Shown here piece by piece: positions 26,520 to 38,578 of a stretch of 64,000 nucleotides of DNA (position 1 is its first letter; the number at the start of each line of letters is the position of its first letter). The position numbers and the translations under genes are program-made. This stretch comes from DASRAU01 sp035638075 (lineage in GTDB: Bacteria > Acidobacteriota > Polarisedimenticolia > Gp22-AA2). The stretch is from assembly GCA_035638075.1 (NCBI GenBank), contig DASRAU010000029.1, positions 62,001 to 126,000 on the forward strand, in the 5' to 3' direction. The notes beneath the pieces were generated by a model. That model did not search any database. It saw only the letters and a list, made by a program, of their open reading frames with translations, and was not told the origin of the DNA.

Positions 26520-27574
26520 TGGTTCGCCGAAGCGACCGCCGGGTCGAGATGGGCCGGGCGCGGCGCGCCGGCCGGGGGCATGCAGCCCGGGAGGATGCGG
26601 AGGATCTCCAGCCCCTGCGCCAGGCGCATCCCGTCCTCGTAGCCGCGGGTCCACGTCTTCTGGCGGCCGCCCTTCGCCACGAAGGCGGCGTTGGAGTTGT
26701 TGCGCGCCGGTTGCATGGCCGGCTCGAAGCGCGTCACGTCCTCGCAGGCCGAAGGCACGGTGCCTCGACCCGCCTCGACGCCACGGCCGAAGCCGGCGAG
26801 GTAGTCGGGGTCCTGGCTGATCTGCGACGACAGGCGGGTGGTCTGCGCCGTCCACTCGTCGAGACGGGCCTGCATGGCGGAGGCGTTCTGCTCGCGCTGC
26901 CACTCCTGGTGCTCGGCAATCGCCTCCTGGCGCTCCGACTGGTAGGCCGGGGTGTCCACCGGCAGGAAGTTTGAGGCCAGCAGGGCCGAGCGCTCGTCGG
27001 AGTGCCGCTCGACCACGTGATCGAGGAGCGCCTCGAGACCGGCCGCGTCACCCGACGCGGTCATGCCGGGCGGCACCATCACCCGCAGCTCGGCCTGGCA
27101 GCGCGCCAGAGCGCGCAGGGTGAACTCGCGGTGTTCGCGCTCGACCATCTCGTTGACCGAGAGGGTCACGCGCAGGCTCAGGCGATCGCTCCGGACGTCG
27201 ACGCTGTCGACGCGCGCCGGCGTCCCCGGGTCGATGCGCAGCCGGCCGCGGCTGCCGACGGTGGCGTCGCCGTACAGCTCGTTGTCGGTGTAGAAGCCGG
27301 CGCAGTCGGAGAAGGTCTCGGTCGAGGTGACGATCCAGGCGCCGGTCCAGCGGTCCTGCAGGGCGTTGACCGCCTCGACGGGGCCGGTGGTCCGCGGGGG
27401 TGCCATGGCCTCGGCGCGGGCCGGCCTGGGTGCGCCGGCCGCTGCGGCCGGGACCCGGGGAGCAGTCGAGGCCGCGAGCACCGTGACGATCCCGCCCCCT
27501 GCCGTCAGCAGAAGCGACAGAACACTCCGCGTGGTCACCCTCCGAACCCTCCGTGCCCTGCGCCCGGTCCTCAT
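26516..27574 (-). CDS. Exported protein of unknown family (paralog A of a tandem pair)
   Basis: 352 aa from the ATG at 27574, chosen because GGAG occurs 9 nt upstream and an arginine-rich signal sequence follows (TRSVLSLLLTAGGGIVTVLAA). The mature part mirrors the downstream gene block by block: RWTGAWIVTSTETFSDCAGFYT, a beta-rich section, a helical section with VVERHSDERSALL, then DPDYLAGFGRGVEAGRGT and RGYEDGMRLAQGLEILRILPGC. The two are separate genes but clear paralogs in a coupled pair. Probably periplasmic or outer-membrane proteins; no enzyme motif is visible. Confidence 0.7.
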   Translation of the reverse strand: MRTGRRARRVRRVTTRSVLSLLLTAGGGIVTVLAASTAPRVPAAAAGAPRPARAEAMAPPRTTGPVEAVNALQDRWTGAWIVTSTETFSDCAGFYTDNELYGDATVGSRGRLRIDPGTPARVDSVDVRSDRLSLRVTLSVNEMVEREHREFTLRALARCQAELRVMVPPGMTASGDAAGLEALLDHVVERHSDERSALLASNFLPVDTPAYQSERQEAIAEHQEWQREQNASAMQARLDEWTAQTTRLSSQISQDPDYLAGFGRGVEAGRGTVPSACEDVTRFEPAMQPARNNSNAAFVAKGGRQKTWTRGYEDGMRLAQGLEILRILPGCMPPAGAPRPAHLDPAVASANQ

Positions 27575-27877
27575 GGCCTCCGTCTCCGTCCCGGCTCCCG
27601 CCGGCTCGAACCCCGCGTCCGTAGCACCTTTCCTTCGATCTCTCCGTTTGAACCTAGGGAGGGGGCGTGTGATCGTCAACGCTCGTTTTCCGGATCGCCC
27701 CGGCGGTTACGGAGTTGCGCGGGAGCGGTTTTTCCGTTACAACGCGCAGGTCCCCGGAGAAGCAGGAGCCCCCGGACCGCCCGCGGTTACAACGCTTGCG
27801 GCCCGCTTACGGAACCGGGCGGCACACGAAACCGTCGCCGGGGACGAGCGTTCAAAGACGCGACACAGGAGAGAGCC
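27575..27877. other. Divergent intergenic region, about 300 bp
   Basis: No convincing gene is seen. It separates the two divergent promoters of the SDCAG paralog pair and the BNR protein. Two imperfect copies of a CGGTTAC/CGTTACAACG-like sequence occur at about 27703-27743 and 27783-27795, possibly part of a regulatory site. A weak TTGCGC-N17-TACAAC promoter-like arrangement faces the plus strand near 27715-27743. Confidence 0.3.
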
Positions 27878-30800
27878 ATGGCAGGTCGAATCCACTCCCC
27901 CAGGAACCGCTTCGCCCCGTTCGTGATCGCCGCCCTCGGGGCTGCTCTGCTCACGCTGACCCCGTCCTCGGCCGCGGCGCCCAAGGCGAAAGAGAAGGAC
28001 AAGAAGGGCAAGGAGTCGGCCACGAAGTTCAAGCCCGAGACCTTCACCGGGCTCGAGCTGCGGAGCATCGGCCCGGCGGTCACCTCCGGCCGCGTGGTGG
28101 ACATCGCCGTGGTGCCGCACGACAAGGCCACCTGGTACGTGGCCGTCGCCTCGGGCGGGGTGTGGAAGACGACCAACGCCGGGACCACCTGGAGCCCGAT
28201 CTTCGACGGCCAGGTGTCGTACTCCATCGGCTGCGTCACCCTCGACCCGAAGAACCCTCTCGTCGTCTGGGTCGGCTCGGGCGAGAACAACAGCCAGCGC
28301 AGCGTCGCCTACGGCGACGGCGTCTACAAGTCCAGCGACGGGGGCGCGAACTGGGAAAACGTCGGCCTCAAGGCGAGCGAGCACATCGGCAAGATCGTCG
28401 TGGACCCGCGCGACTCGAACGTCGTCTACGTGGCGGCGCAGGGGCCGCTGTGGCGCTCGGGTGGTGACCGCGGCCTCTACAAGACGATCGACGGCGGCAA
28501 GACCTGGAAGCAGGTCCTCAAGATCTCCGACGACACCGGCGTCGGCGACGTCGTCCTCGACCCGGCGCACCCCGATGTTCTCTTCGCGTCGGCGTACCAG
28601 CGCCGCCGGCACGAGTGGACCCTCATCGACGGTGGTCCCGAGTCGGCGATCCACAAGTCGGTGGACGGCGGCGCCACCTGGAAGAAGCTCGAGGGCGGCC
28701 TGCCCAAGGAGGAGATGGGGCGCATCGGCCTCGCCATCCCGCCGACCCAGACCGACACGGTCTTCGCGGTCATCGAGGCGGCCAACAAGGCGGGTGGCGT
28801 GTACAAGTCGAAGGACTCGGGCGGCAACTGGGAAAGGGTCGCCGAGTACGTCCCGAACGGCCCGCAGTACTACATGGAGCTCTTCCCCGACCCGAAGAAC
28901 CCGAGCCGCATCTACTCGATGGACACCTTCATGCAGGTGAGCGAGGACGGCGGCGCCACCTGGAAGCGCGCCGGCGAGAAGAGCAAGCACGTGGACAACC
29001 ACGCGCTGTGGATCGATCCCGACGACACCGACCACCTGATCAACGGCAACGACGGCGGGCTGTACGAATCGTGGGACCGCGCGCAGACCTGGGCCTTCAA
29101 GGCGAACCTGCCGGTGACCCAGTTCTACAAGATGGCGCTCGACAACGCCGAGCCCTTCTACAACGTCTACGGCGGCACGCAGGACAACTACACCCTCGGC
29201 GGGCCGTCACGCACGATGTCGGCGCACGGCATCACCAACTCCGACTGGTTCGTGGCGCAGGACGGCGACGGGTTCCAGCCGCAGGCCGACCCCGAGGACC
29301 CGAACATCGTCTACGCCGAGGCGCAGCACGGCGCCATCATCCGGCTCGACCGCAAGACGGGCGAGCGCATCGACATCCAGCCGCAGCCGGAGGGGAACGA
29401 AGACGGCTCGCGCTGGAACTGGGACTCACCGCTCATCATCAGCCCGCACTCCCACACCCGCCTCTACTTCGCCTCGCAGCGCCTGTACCGCAGCGACGAC
29501 CGCGGCGACTCGTGGAAGGCGATCAGCCCCGACCTCACGAGGCAGATCGATCGCAACAAGCTCAAGGTGATGGGACGCGTCTGGAGCGTGGATGCGGTCG
29601 CCAAGAACTCGTCGACCTCGTTCTACGGCAACATCGTGTCGCTGTCGGAGTCGCCGAAGAAGGAAGGGCTCCTCTACGCCGGCACCGACGACGGGCTGAT
29701 CCAGGTGAGCGACGACGCCGGCAGGACCTGGCGGAAGATCGAGTCCTTCCCCGGCGTGCCGAACAGCACCTACGTGTCGCGCCTCTACGCCTCGCAGCAC
29801 GCCGCCGGGACCATCTACGCCGGCTTCAACAACCACAAGCAGGCCGACTTCAAGCCCTATCTTCTCAAGAGCACCGACGAGGGAAAGTCGTGGACCTCGA
29901 TCGCCTCCGATCTGCCGGAAAACGGCGGCGTGTGGGCGTTCGCCGAGGATCACGTCGACCCGGACCTGCTCTTCGTCGGAACCGAGTTCGGCCTGTTCTT
30001 CACCGTGGACGGTGGCGGCCATTGGATTCAGCTCAAGGGGAAGCTGCCGACCGTCGCGGTGCGCGACATCGTCCTGCAGAAGCGGGAGAACGATCTCGTG
30101 GCGGCGACCTTCGGGCGCGGCTTCTACGTCCTCGACGACTACACGCCGCTCCGTGGCCTGAACGCAGCGACGCTCGACAAGGATGCGGTGCTCTTCCCGG
30201 TCAAGAAGGCCGACCTCTACGTGCCGACCAACTGGCTGGGCCTGCGGGACAAGGCCTTCCAGGGCGAGTCGTTCTACAACGCGGCGAACCCGCCGTTCGG
30301 TTCCGTCCTGACGTATTACCTGAAGGACGACATCCTGACGCAGAAGAAGATCCGGCAGAAGGCGGAGAAGGACACCGTCAAGAACGCCGGCGACGTCTTC
30401 TACCCGACCTGGGAGGCGCTCCGGGCCGAGGACCGCGAGGAGGACCCGGCGGTCATCCTGACGGTGTCCGACACCTCGGGCCAGGTGATCCGGCAGATCA
30501 GCGGACCCGCGACCGCCGGCTTCCACCGCGTGGCGTGGGACCTGCGCTACCCGCCGTCGGAGCCGGCCGCGCTCAAGCTGCCCGAGCCGGAGGAGTTCGA
30601 CCCGCCGCGCCAGGGGCCGTTCGCTCCTCCCGGCGAATACACCATGCGCCTGTCGAAGCGGGTGAACGGCGTGACCACGCCGCTCGCCGGCCCGATGGTC
30701 GCCGAGGCGGAAGGCATCGGCGCTTCGTCCCTGCCGGCGGCCGACCGGCGCGCCGTCGCCGAGTACTCGCGCAAGGTGGCGCGCCTGCAGCGTGCCGTCC

Positions 30801-31219
30801 TCGGCGCCGAGCAGGCCGCGGGCGAGGCGCAGAACCGCATCGCTTTGTTCAAAAAGGCGATCGTCGACACGCCCGGGGCTGACCCGAAGCTCCTCGACGA
30901 GGCGCTGGTGGTCGAAGGCCGGCTCAAGGACCTGCTGATCACCCTGACCGGCGACGCGACCCGCGCGCGCCGCAACGAGCCGACGTCACCGTCGATCGAG
31001 GGTCGCGTCGAGCAGGTGGTCACCGGCTTCTGGTCCACCACCTCGGCGCCGACGGCGACCCACAAGCGCAACTACGAGATCGCCGCGGCGCAGTTCACCC
31101 CGGTCCTCGATTCGCTGCGGACCATCATCGACGTCGATCTCAGGAAGCTCGAGTCGGCCGCCGAAACGGCCGGCGCGCCGTGGACCCCGGGCCGCGTCCC
31201 GGTCTGGACGGCGGAGTAG
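27878..31219 (+). CDS. Secreted VPS10/sortilin-like BNR-repeat protein
   Basis: 1113 aa. The ATG has a GGAGAG site 4-9 nt upstream and a signal peptide ending SSAAA, followed by a lysine-rich linker. Residues about 60-800 are a large beta-propeller with many BNR/Asp-box turns (SxDGGxxW, for example SSDGGANWENVG, SVDGGATWKKLEG, STDEGKSWTSIA). This is the type found in sortilin VPS10 domains and in exo-sialidase-like or xyloglucanase-like proteins. The C-terminal 250 residues include a beta-sandwich (AGFHRVAWDLRYPPSEP) and a helical region. No hydrolase acid pair is obvious, so it may bind rather than cleave. Confidence 0.85.
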   Translation: MAGRIHSPRNRFAPFVIAALGAALLTLTPSSAAAPKAKEKDKKGKESATKFKPETFTGLELRSIGPAVTSGRVVDIAVVPHDKATWYVAVASGGVWKTTNAGTTWSPIFDGQVSYSIGCVTLDPKNPLVVWVGSGENNSQRSVAYGDGVYKSSDGGANWENVGLKASEHIGKIVVDPRDSNVVYVAAQGPLWRSGGDRGLYKTIDGGKTWKQVLKISDDTGVGDVVLDPAHPDVLFASAYQRRRHEWTLIDGGPESAIHKSVDGGATWKKLEGGLPKEEMGRIGLAIPPTQTDTVFAVIEAANKAGGVYKSKDSGGNWERVAEYVPNGPQYYMELFPDPKNPSRIYSMDTFMQVSEDGGATWKRAGEKSKHVDNHALWIDPDDTDHLINGNDGGLYESWDRAQTWAFKANLPVTQFYKMALDNAEPFYNVYGGTQDNYTLGGPSRTMSAHGITNSDWFVAQDGDGFQPQADPEDPNIVYAEAQHGAIIRLDRKTGERIDIQPQPEGNEDGSRWNWDSPLIISPHSHTRLYFASQRLYRSDDRGDSWKAISPDLTRQIDRNKLKVMGRVWSVDAVAKNSSTSFYGNIVSLSESPKKEGLLYAGTDDGLIQVSDDAGRTWRKIESFPGVPNSTYVSRLYASQHAAGTIYAGFNNHKQADFKPYLLKSTDEGKSWTSIASDLPENGGVWAFAEDHVDPDLLFVGTEFGLFFTVDGGGHWIQLKGKLPTVAVRDIVLQKRENDLVAATFGRGFYVLDDYTPLRGLNAATLDKDAVLFPVKKADLYVPTNWLGLRDKAFQGESFYNAANPPFGSVLTYYLKDDILTQKKIRQKAEKDTVKNAGDVFYPTWEALRAEDREEDPAVILTVSDTSGQVIRQISGPATAGFHRVAWDLRYPPSEPAALKLPEPEEFDPPRQGPFAPPGEYTMRLSKRVNGVTTPLAGPMVAEAEGIGASSLPAADRRAVAEYSRKVARLQRAVLGAEQAAGEAQNRIALFKKAIVDTPGADPKLLDEALVVEGRLKDLLITLTGDATRARRNEPTSPSIEGRVEQVVTGFWSTTSAPTATHKRNYEIAAAQFTPVLDSLRTIIDVDLRKLESAAETAGAPWTPGRVPVWTAE

Positions 31220-31226
31220 CGCCGGC

Positions 31227-32735
31227 TCAGCGCCGCGACGCAGGGGGCTTGCGGGAGACCGTTTCGCCCGCGGCCGCGACCTCGCGCAGGAGCATGTCGA
31301 GGTCGGCCCCGGTCGTGCGGTAGTTGACGAGGCAGGCGCGCAGGGCGAAGCGGCCGCGCACCAGCGCATTGCTGACGAACGCCCGGCCGCGGCGCTGGAC
31401 GGAGACGAGGACCGCCTCGTTCAGGCGGGTCAGGTCGGCCTCCGGCAGGCGCGGCCCCGGCGGCACGAAGCGGAAGCAGACGATGCCGAGATCGCCGCGG
31501 CTCAGCAGTTCGAGGCCGCGGGTGGCGCGCACCTTGTCGGCCAGCGCGCGCGCCAGCTGCAGGTCCTCCTCGATGGAATTCGAGAAGGCCTCGGCGCCGT
31601 GGTGCTTGAGCGCGATCCAGATCTTCAGCGCGCGGAAGCGGCGCGACAGCTCCGGCCCGTAGTCCCAGAACGCCGTCTGCTCGAGGCGGCCCGAGCCGAA
31701 CATGCGCGTGTAGTCCGCCTCCTGGCGGAACGCGCGGCGCGCCGCCTCGGGGCGCCGGTACAGGACGCAGCCGGCGTCCACCGGCAGGTAGAGCCACTTG
31801 TGCGGGTCGAGCGCGATCGAGTCGGCGAGACTCAGCGCCCGCAGGAGCGGCCGGCCGCTCGGCGCCAGCACGGCGAAGCCGCCGTAGCAGGCATCGACGT
31901 GCATCCACAGCCGCTCGCGACGGCACAGGCGCCAGATCTCGCGCAGCGGATCGACGGCGCCGGTCGTGACCGTCCCGGCGCTCGCCACGACCGCGAAGGG
32001 ATGGAGATGCGCCCGGCGATCGCGCCGCACGGCCTCGCGCAGCGCCGCGACGTCGAGACGGAGCCGACGATCGACCGGCACCGCCCGCACGAAGTCGCGG
32101 CCGATCCCGAGGATCGACGCCGCCTTCAGCACGGCGTGGTGCACCTCCTCGGAGGCGTACATCACCAGGGGCGCCCCCTTCTCACCGCGCAGCCCGCGCC
32201 GCGCCAGGTCGTACGCGACCGCGGCATCCCGCGCCGCTCCGAGCCCGGCGAGGTTGGCGATCGACCCGCCGCTCGTCAGCAGCCCTCCGGCCGAGCGCGG
32301 CAGGCCGACCATCTCGCGAATCCACTCGACGACTTGCATCTCGACCAGCGCTGCGCCGGGGGCCGAGCGAAACGCGGTGAGGTTCTGGTTGAGCCCCGAG
32401 GCCAGCCAGTCGCCGAGCGCCGCGGCGGCGAGGCCCGGCGGGTTGACGTAGCCCCAGAAGCGCGGGTCGTCGTTGTGCCGCGACAGGCGCACGAGCGCCT
32501 GCAGGTCCGAGGCAATGCGTCCGTGCGGCTCGGCGCTCCACGGCAGCGGCCGGCGGAACCGGGGCGCCAGCGCCCGCACCTCCTGCGCCGTCGGGACGAT
32601 CCGGTCCCGTCCGCGCCGCGACCGCCAGCCGGAAAGCAGGCCGCGGATGGTCTTCTCCAGCCGCGCCGAGGCGTCGTCGGCCCGGTCGAGCCTGCGGCGG
32701 CGCGTCTTCGTCCCGGCTCCCCGTGCCATGGTCAT
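31227..32735 (-). CDS. PLP-dependent decarboxylase (aromatic-L-amino-acid / glutamate decarboxylase family)
   Basis: 502 aa group II decarboxylase. RFWGYVNPPGLAAAALGDWLASGLNQN matches the N-terminal dimer arm. GGLLTSGGSIANLAGL binds the PLP phosphate, VASAGTVTTGAVDP and HVDACYGGF stack with PLP, and SIALDPHKWLYLP holds the Schiff-base lysine. The C-terminal small domain ends with LRACLVNYRTT. The first 40 residues are Arg-rich. The substrate (aromatic amino acid, aspartate or other) cannot be told. ATGs at 32735 and 32729 are both possible starts. Stops of this gene and the convergent BNR protein are only 7 nt apart. Confidence 0.88.
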   Translation of the reverse strand: MTMARGAGTKTRRRRLDRADDASARLEKTIRGLLSGWRSRRGRDRIVPTAQEVRALAPRFRRPLPWSAEPHGRIASDLQALVRLSRHNDDPRFWGYVNPPGLAAAALGDWLASGLNQNLTAFRSAPGAALVEMQVVEWIREMVGLPRSAGGLLTSGGSIANLAGLGAARDAAVAYDLARRGLRGEKGAPLVMYASEEVHHAVLKAASILGIGRDFVRAVPVDRRLRLDVAALREAVRRDRRAHLHPFAVVASAGTVTTGAVDPLREIWRLCRRERLWMHVDACYGGFAVLAPSGRPLLRALSLADSIALDPHKWLYLPVDAGCVLYRRPEAARRAFRQEADYTRMFGSGRLEQTAFWDYGPELSRRFRALKIWIALKHHGAEAFSNSIEEDLQLARALADKVRATRGLELLSRGDLGIVCFRFVPPGPRLPEADLTRLNEAVLVSVQRRGRAFVSNALVRGRFALRACLVNYRTTGADLDMLLREVAAAGETVSRKPPASRR

Positions 32736-32791
32736 GAGCCGCGCATGATGCCACACGCGGGCGCGAGGGTCGGGTCCTGTAAGATCGGCGG

Positions 32792-34879
<2,088 letters not shown>

Positions 34880-34896
34880 CTCGTCCGCGCCCCCGA

Positions 34897-34912
34897 GCCG
34901 GCGTCCGCCGGC
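34897..34912. terminator. Short GC inverted repeat between convergent genes
   Basis: GCCGGC (34897-34902) and GCCGGC (34907-34912) form a 6-bp stem with a 4-nt loop between the ends of the ABC-F gene and the M36-like peptidase. There is no U-tract, so it is only a weak candidate for a bidirectional terminator. Confidence 0.35.
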
Positions 34913-34919
34913 AACGCAC

Positions 34920-37742
34920 TTAGAAAATGTGGCAGAAGCCGGTCTCGAAGCCGGATCCGGGAGTTCCTGTGAGGCCGGACAGACCCTTGCAGCCGCCGGC
35001 AGCGGGATCCGCCGCCGGATTCGTGCTCATGAGGAGGCAGCAGCCGCACTCATCCCCCGAGCAGGTCACGTCGCCGGGCTCCGGAGTCACCGGCAACAAC
35101 GCGGGCCACGCCGTGAGATTGCCGGCACGGTCCACCGCCTCGAACTTGAACTGGAGGTCCTGATCGAAAGGGCCCAGCGGCCGGGCAAGACCATCCGCGC
35201 GTGCGATGCAGTTGTTCATCATGGCCTGCGCGTTCGCTCCCGGGGAGCCCGCGCCGAACATCGCCAGCGAGAGACCGTGGGTGAAGAGGTCGTCCGCGGC
35301 CGAGGCGTCGTGGGACGTCACGGCATAGGAGGCCCGCGTGCACGAGCACACCTGGGCGTTGGGATCGTTTTCGCATTTCTCCGGCAGTGAGCCTTCCTGG
35401 CCGAACGGGATCACCCCCGCGGCACCGTCATCGAGCAGGACGATGCTGACCTGCTGGGGGGCTCCTCCGGGACCCGGAACGAGGTAGCTGGCGACGACCA
35501 GCAGGATGTCGCTCAGTCCCGGCACGCTGTCGGGGTCGGTCACGCCGGCGCGCAGGCGCGCCTCGGTGTAGCGGGCGGTGATGGTTTCCGCCGGGAAAGG
35601 CGCCTGGAACATGCCGGCCGTGAAACCGTTGTCGCACAGGAAACCCTGCAGCACCGCCGTGTAGTCGCAGATCGCCTCGGCCTGCGTCTGCACCGCCTCG
35701 GCCGATCCGATGACCGGCGGCCCGCCGAACAGTGGCGGCGGGATCGAGTCGAACTGCAGAACGTTGTTGGTTTCGTCGGTCTCGGCCTCGGACTGAACGC
35801 CATCGGCGACGACCTTGTAGACGTCTCCGGACTGCGCTCCGGGCGGACTGAACTGGAAGTTGGCGATCTCGCCCGGAGCCAGGTCCGTGGTCTCGACGAG
35901 ACCGGCGAGAACATCCCCGGTCGGGGTGACGCGCAGGATCGTGTGCCGCGCCGGGCCGGCGGTGCACGGCCCGGCGTTCGTGATCGCGAACCTGAGCGGC
36001 GGCCTTCCATCGAAGACGACCGGGCTGAAGGCGAAATCCCCCGCGATGCCGCGCGCCGCGGCGGCTTCTCCGACCGCTGCCATTTCGGCATCGCCGTACA
36101 GCCCCCTGGCGGCCAGCTTGAGCGCGTGCACCCCGTCGCAGAAATCGGGGGCGCGTGGCACCAGGAAATGACTCTCGAGGACAATGCGGTCGGCGGTCTC
36201 CTTGCCGAGCGATCCGAAGACGTCGTGCAGCAGCGCCGACCAGATCTCTCCGTCGGCGTGCACCTCCCTTTCCAGGTCCTCGGGGTAATGCTTGCCACCA
36301 TCCACTCGTCGCAGGCACGTTCCCTCGAAGTCCCACTCGGCGATGCAGGCCGGGTCGCCCTCGTTCCGGGGCGAGTTGCTGAACGCCCAGTAGTCGCCGA
36401 AGCCCTCTCCCATGGCGCCGGTTTCCCCGAAAGGCAGGAAGCGCGCGGGATTCTGGTTGTCCTGGATGGCGTGCCCGTACTCGTGCAGGATGACGTCGGC
36501 GTCCTCGGCATCGTCCACACCGCCTTCGCCGAAGGCGACCCATCCCGCGCCGAACGGCAGCGGCACGTAATGCGAGTTGTCCACGCCGCGCAGTCCGTGC
36601 GGATCGGCGCGCAGGACGCGATTGTTGACGTCGGTGAAGCCGAGCGACTGGATGTAGCGCTGGCTGCGATCGATGTGGAGGTACGCCATCACCGCTTCGA
36701 ACCCCTGCTGGTCGCGGGTGAACAGGAACTGCGCGTTCGGCGAAGTGACCATCGGGTTCGACGGAGCCTCGATCAGATCGGCGATCCGGACGTACGGTCC
36801 GCTCAGGGTGAACGGACCGAGGAGATCGCTGAAGAGGCGCGTCACGCCGGGAAGCGGTCGATTGAAGTAGGCGGGGGCGAAAGCCGCGTCGGCGGCATCA
36901 TCGTGATCCCGCAGCGTCGGGTCGCCGAGTGTCACTACCGGGTTGGGGTCGAACACCCTGCCCTGCCCCGTGGTGGCCGTCTGGACGAGGTTCCGGCTGA
37001 GCACGATCGCGCCGGTCCGTGCGTTCACGAACGTCTCGAAAAGCGCCACGGGAGACGCCGAGTACAGCAGGACGCGGTACACCAGGACCGGCGCCGCCTG
37101 CCACGCGAGGATGCCGAGCGCCGTCTCGCCGATCGGCTGGATCGCCGTCGCGGCGCCAGGAACCGGAACGCCGCGCTTGTCGGTTTCGGCGGCCGGCATC
37201 GCGGTCACGCGCTGGACCGCGGCGCGTCTCGCCGCGGTCGCGGTCAGGCGCGGCGAGGTGCCCAGGTCGAGCCGCTCCGCATACGTGCTCTGGACGAGAG
37301 TGACGGCGCCCGAACGATCCAGGTGCACCTCCAGGCCGCCATCGAACACAGGCAGCCCGGCGTGCTCCTGGTCGAAGCCGACGTGCGTGCCTCCGGGGCT
37401 CTCGCGGAGACCGCGCAGCCGGAGACCCTGCAGATCGTCGGGGATCCCGAAGAGATCCTGGTTCTCCAGGAGGAAGGTCCGCGCGAGTCCCTCGGCCGTC
37501 CCCGGGCGCGGCGGAGTCAACCGTCCGGCGAGCGTGCGGATCCCGGTCCGATTCGCGTTCCACAGAACCTCGATGCGATCCGACGAGAGCGCCCGCAGGC
37601 GCTCGATCGCGAGCTGACGGTCCGGCCGGGACGCGGGCGCTCCTGCGACGGGGGTTCCCGAAACGGGTGCGGGCGATCCCGAGGCGGGCGCGAAAGCGAG
37701 CAGCAGCAGGACGAGCGAGAGGACGGCAGGACGCCTGTTCAT
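34920..37742 (-). CDS. Secreted M36 (fungalysin-like) metallopeptidase with FTP propeptide
   Basis: 940 aa. Signal peptide (VLSLVLLLLAFAPASG), then a propeptide with an FTP-like region (GLARTFLLENQDLFGIPDD, ESPGGTHVGFDQEHAGLPVFDGGLEV). The peptidase has the zinc motif HEYGH (about residue 441) followed by the third ligand in GAMGEGFGDYWA. Downstream are CARDB-like and other beta-sandwich segments: ITNAGPCTAGPARHTI, ETDETNNVLQFD. A cysteine-dense C-terminus (CSGDECGCC, GFCHIF) follows, resembling sorting or anchoring tails. It is probably an extracellular protease. It is followed on the same strand by nothing related and ends convergently with the ABC-F gene. Confidence 0.85.
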   Translation of the reverse strand: MNRRPAVLSLVLLLLAFAPASGSPAPVSGTPVAGAPASRPDRQLAIERLRALSSDRIEVLWNANRTGIRTLAGRLTPPRPGTAEGLARTFLLENQDLFGIPDDLQGLRLRGLRESPGGTHVGFDQEHAGLPVFDGGLEVHLDRSGAVTLVQSTYAERLDLGTSPRLTATAARRAAVQRVTAMPAAETDKRGVPVPGAATAIQPIGETALGILAWQAAPVLVYRVLLYSASPVALFETFVNARTGAIVLSRNLVQTATTGQGRVFDPNPVVTLGDPTLRDHDDAADAAFAPAYFNRPLPGVTRLFSDLLGPFTLSGPYVRIADLIEAPSNPMVTSPNAQFLFTRDQQGFEAVMAYLHIDRSQRYIQSLGFTDVNNRVLRADPHGLRGVDNSHYVPLPFGAGWVAFGEGGVDDAEDADVILHEYGHAIQDNQNPARFLPFGETGAMGEGFGDYWAFSNSPRNEGDPACIAEWDFEGTCLRRVDGGKHYPEDLEREVHADGEIWSALLHDVFGSLGKETADRIVLESHFLVPRAPDFCDGVHALKLAARGLYGDAEMAAVGEAAAARGIAGDFAFSPVVFDGRPPLRFAITNAGPCTAGPARHTILRVTPTGDVLAGLVETTDLAPGEIANFQFSPPGAQSGDVYKVVADGVQSEAETDETNNVLQFDSIPPPLFGGPPVIGSAEAVQTQAEAICDYTAVLQGFLCDNGFTAGMFQAPFPAETITARYTEARLRAGVTDPDSVPGLSDILLVVASYLVPGPGGAPQQVSIVLLDDGAAGVIPFGQEGSLPEKCENDPNAQVCSCTRASYAVTSHDASAADDLFTHGLSLAMFGAGSPGANAQAMMNNCIARADGLARPLGPFDQDLQFKFEAVDRAGNLTAWPALLPVTPEPGDVTCSGDECGCCLLMSTNPAADPAAGGCKGLSGLTGTPGSGFETGFCHIF

Positions 37743-37833
37743 GGACCACCCCCGTAACTCGAGCGATTTGCCGGCATTGTTCGTCAAGGAGGCGGCTGAG
37801 CGCAAGCAAATCGACGGCAGCCGCGCTCGAGAC

Positions 37834-38541
37834 TCAGCGGTACGAGAACTCCGGGTGCAGGAGCCCCAGCACCACGCCGAAGGCCCACTGGGCGATGGGC
37901 GTGAAGATCTTCCACGCCAGCAGCAGCCCGAGGATGCGGAACGCGGGGTTGAACATCATCCGCTGCACCGCCTGGCCGAAGGTCGCGGGCGCCAGCCCGG
38001 TCAGGATGCCGGCGCCGTCGAGGGGCGGAATGGGCAATAGATTGAATAGCCCGAGCAGGACGTTGAGGTTGAGCGCCACCGACAGGAGCAGCGCCAGCGC
38101 GAAGCCGAACGACTCGGCCCCGGCGGCGCCCGGCTCGACCATGTGGCTGAAGTCGATGCGCGGCGGCGCGACGAAATAGCCGGTGGCCAGAAGCGCCCGG
38201 AGGATCGTGAAGGAGATTGCCGCGAGGAACAGGTTCGCGGCCGGGCCGGCCGCGGCCATGGCCGCCTGCCGGCGCGGGTAGGCGGCCCCCCAGCGCGGGT
38301 CGTACGGCGTGGACGCCCAGCCCATCATCCAGCCCGACATCATGAAGGTCAGGATCGGGAAGATCACCGTCCCGAACGGCTCGCGCTGGATGTGCGGCCA
38401 CGGGTTGAGCGACACCTGGCCGCCGCGATAGGCGGTGTCGTCCCCTCCCCAGTACGCGGCGAGAGCGTGCGCCCCCTCGTGGAACGCCAGCGTGAACAGG
38501 AAGACGGCGTACCAGATCAGGAACTCGGGGATCTTTTCCAG
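37834..38541 (-). CDS. Site-2-protease-like M50 peptidase with apparent non-canonical start
   Basis: Multi-pass intramembrane metalloprotease. The active-site motif FHEGAH and the third-ligand motif NLLPIPPLDGAGIL are both present, with YRGGQVSLNPWPH between them as in small bacterial S2P proteins. The reading frame that contains FHEGAH has no ATG, GTG or TTG before the motif: it is open only back to a stop at 38611-38613. The first standard start is a GTG at 38415, which would remove the zinc site. The coordinates given use a CTG at 38541 with GAGG 5 nt upstream, giving about 235 aa with His21, Glu22 and His25. ATC codons at 38562 and 38553 are alternatives. It follows dodecin by 37 nt. Confidence 0.7.
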   Translation of the reverse strand: MEKIPEFLIWYAVFLFTLAFHEGAHALAAYWGGDDTAYRGGQVSLNPWPHIQREPFGTVIFPILTFMMSGWMMGWASTPYDPRWGAAYPRRQAAMAAAGPAANLFLAAISFTILRALLATGYFVAPPRIDFSHMVEPGAAGAESFGFALALLLSVALNLNVLLGLFNLLPIPPLDGAGILTGLAPATFGQAVQRMMFNPAFRILGLLLAWKIFTPIAQWAFGVVLGLLHPEFSYR

Positions 38542-38578
38542 GATCGCCTCGATCGATTCGATCCGTCTCGAACGACGA

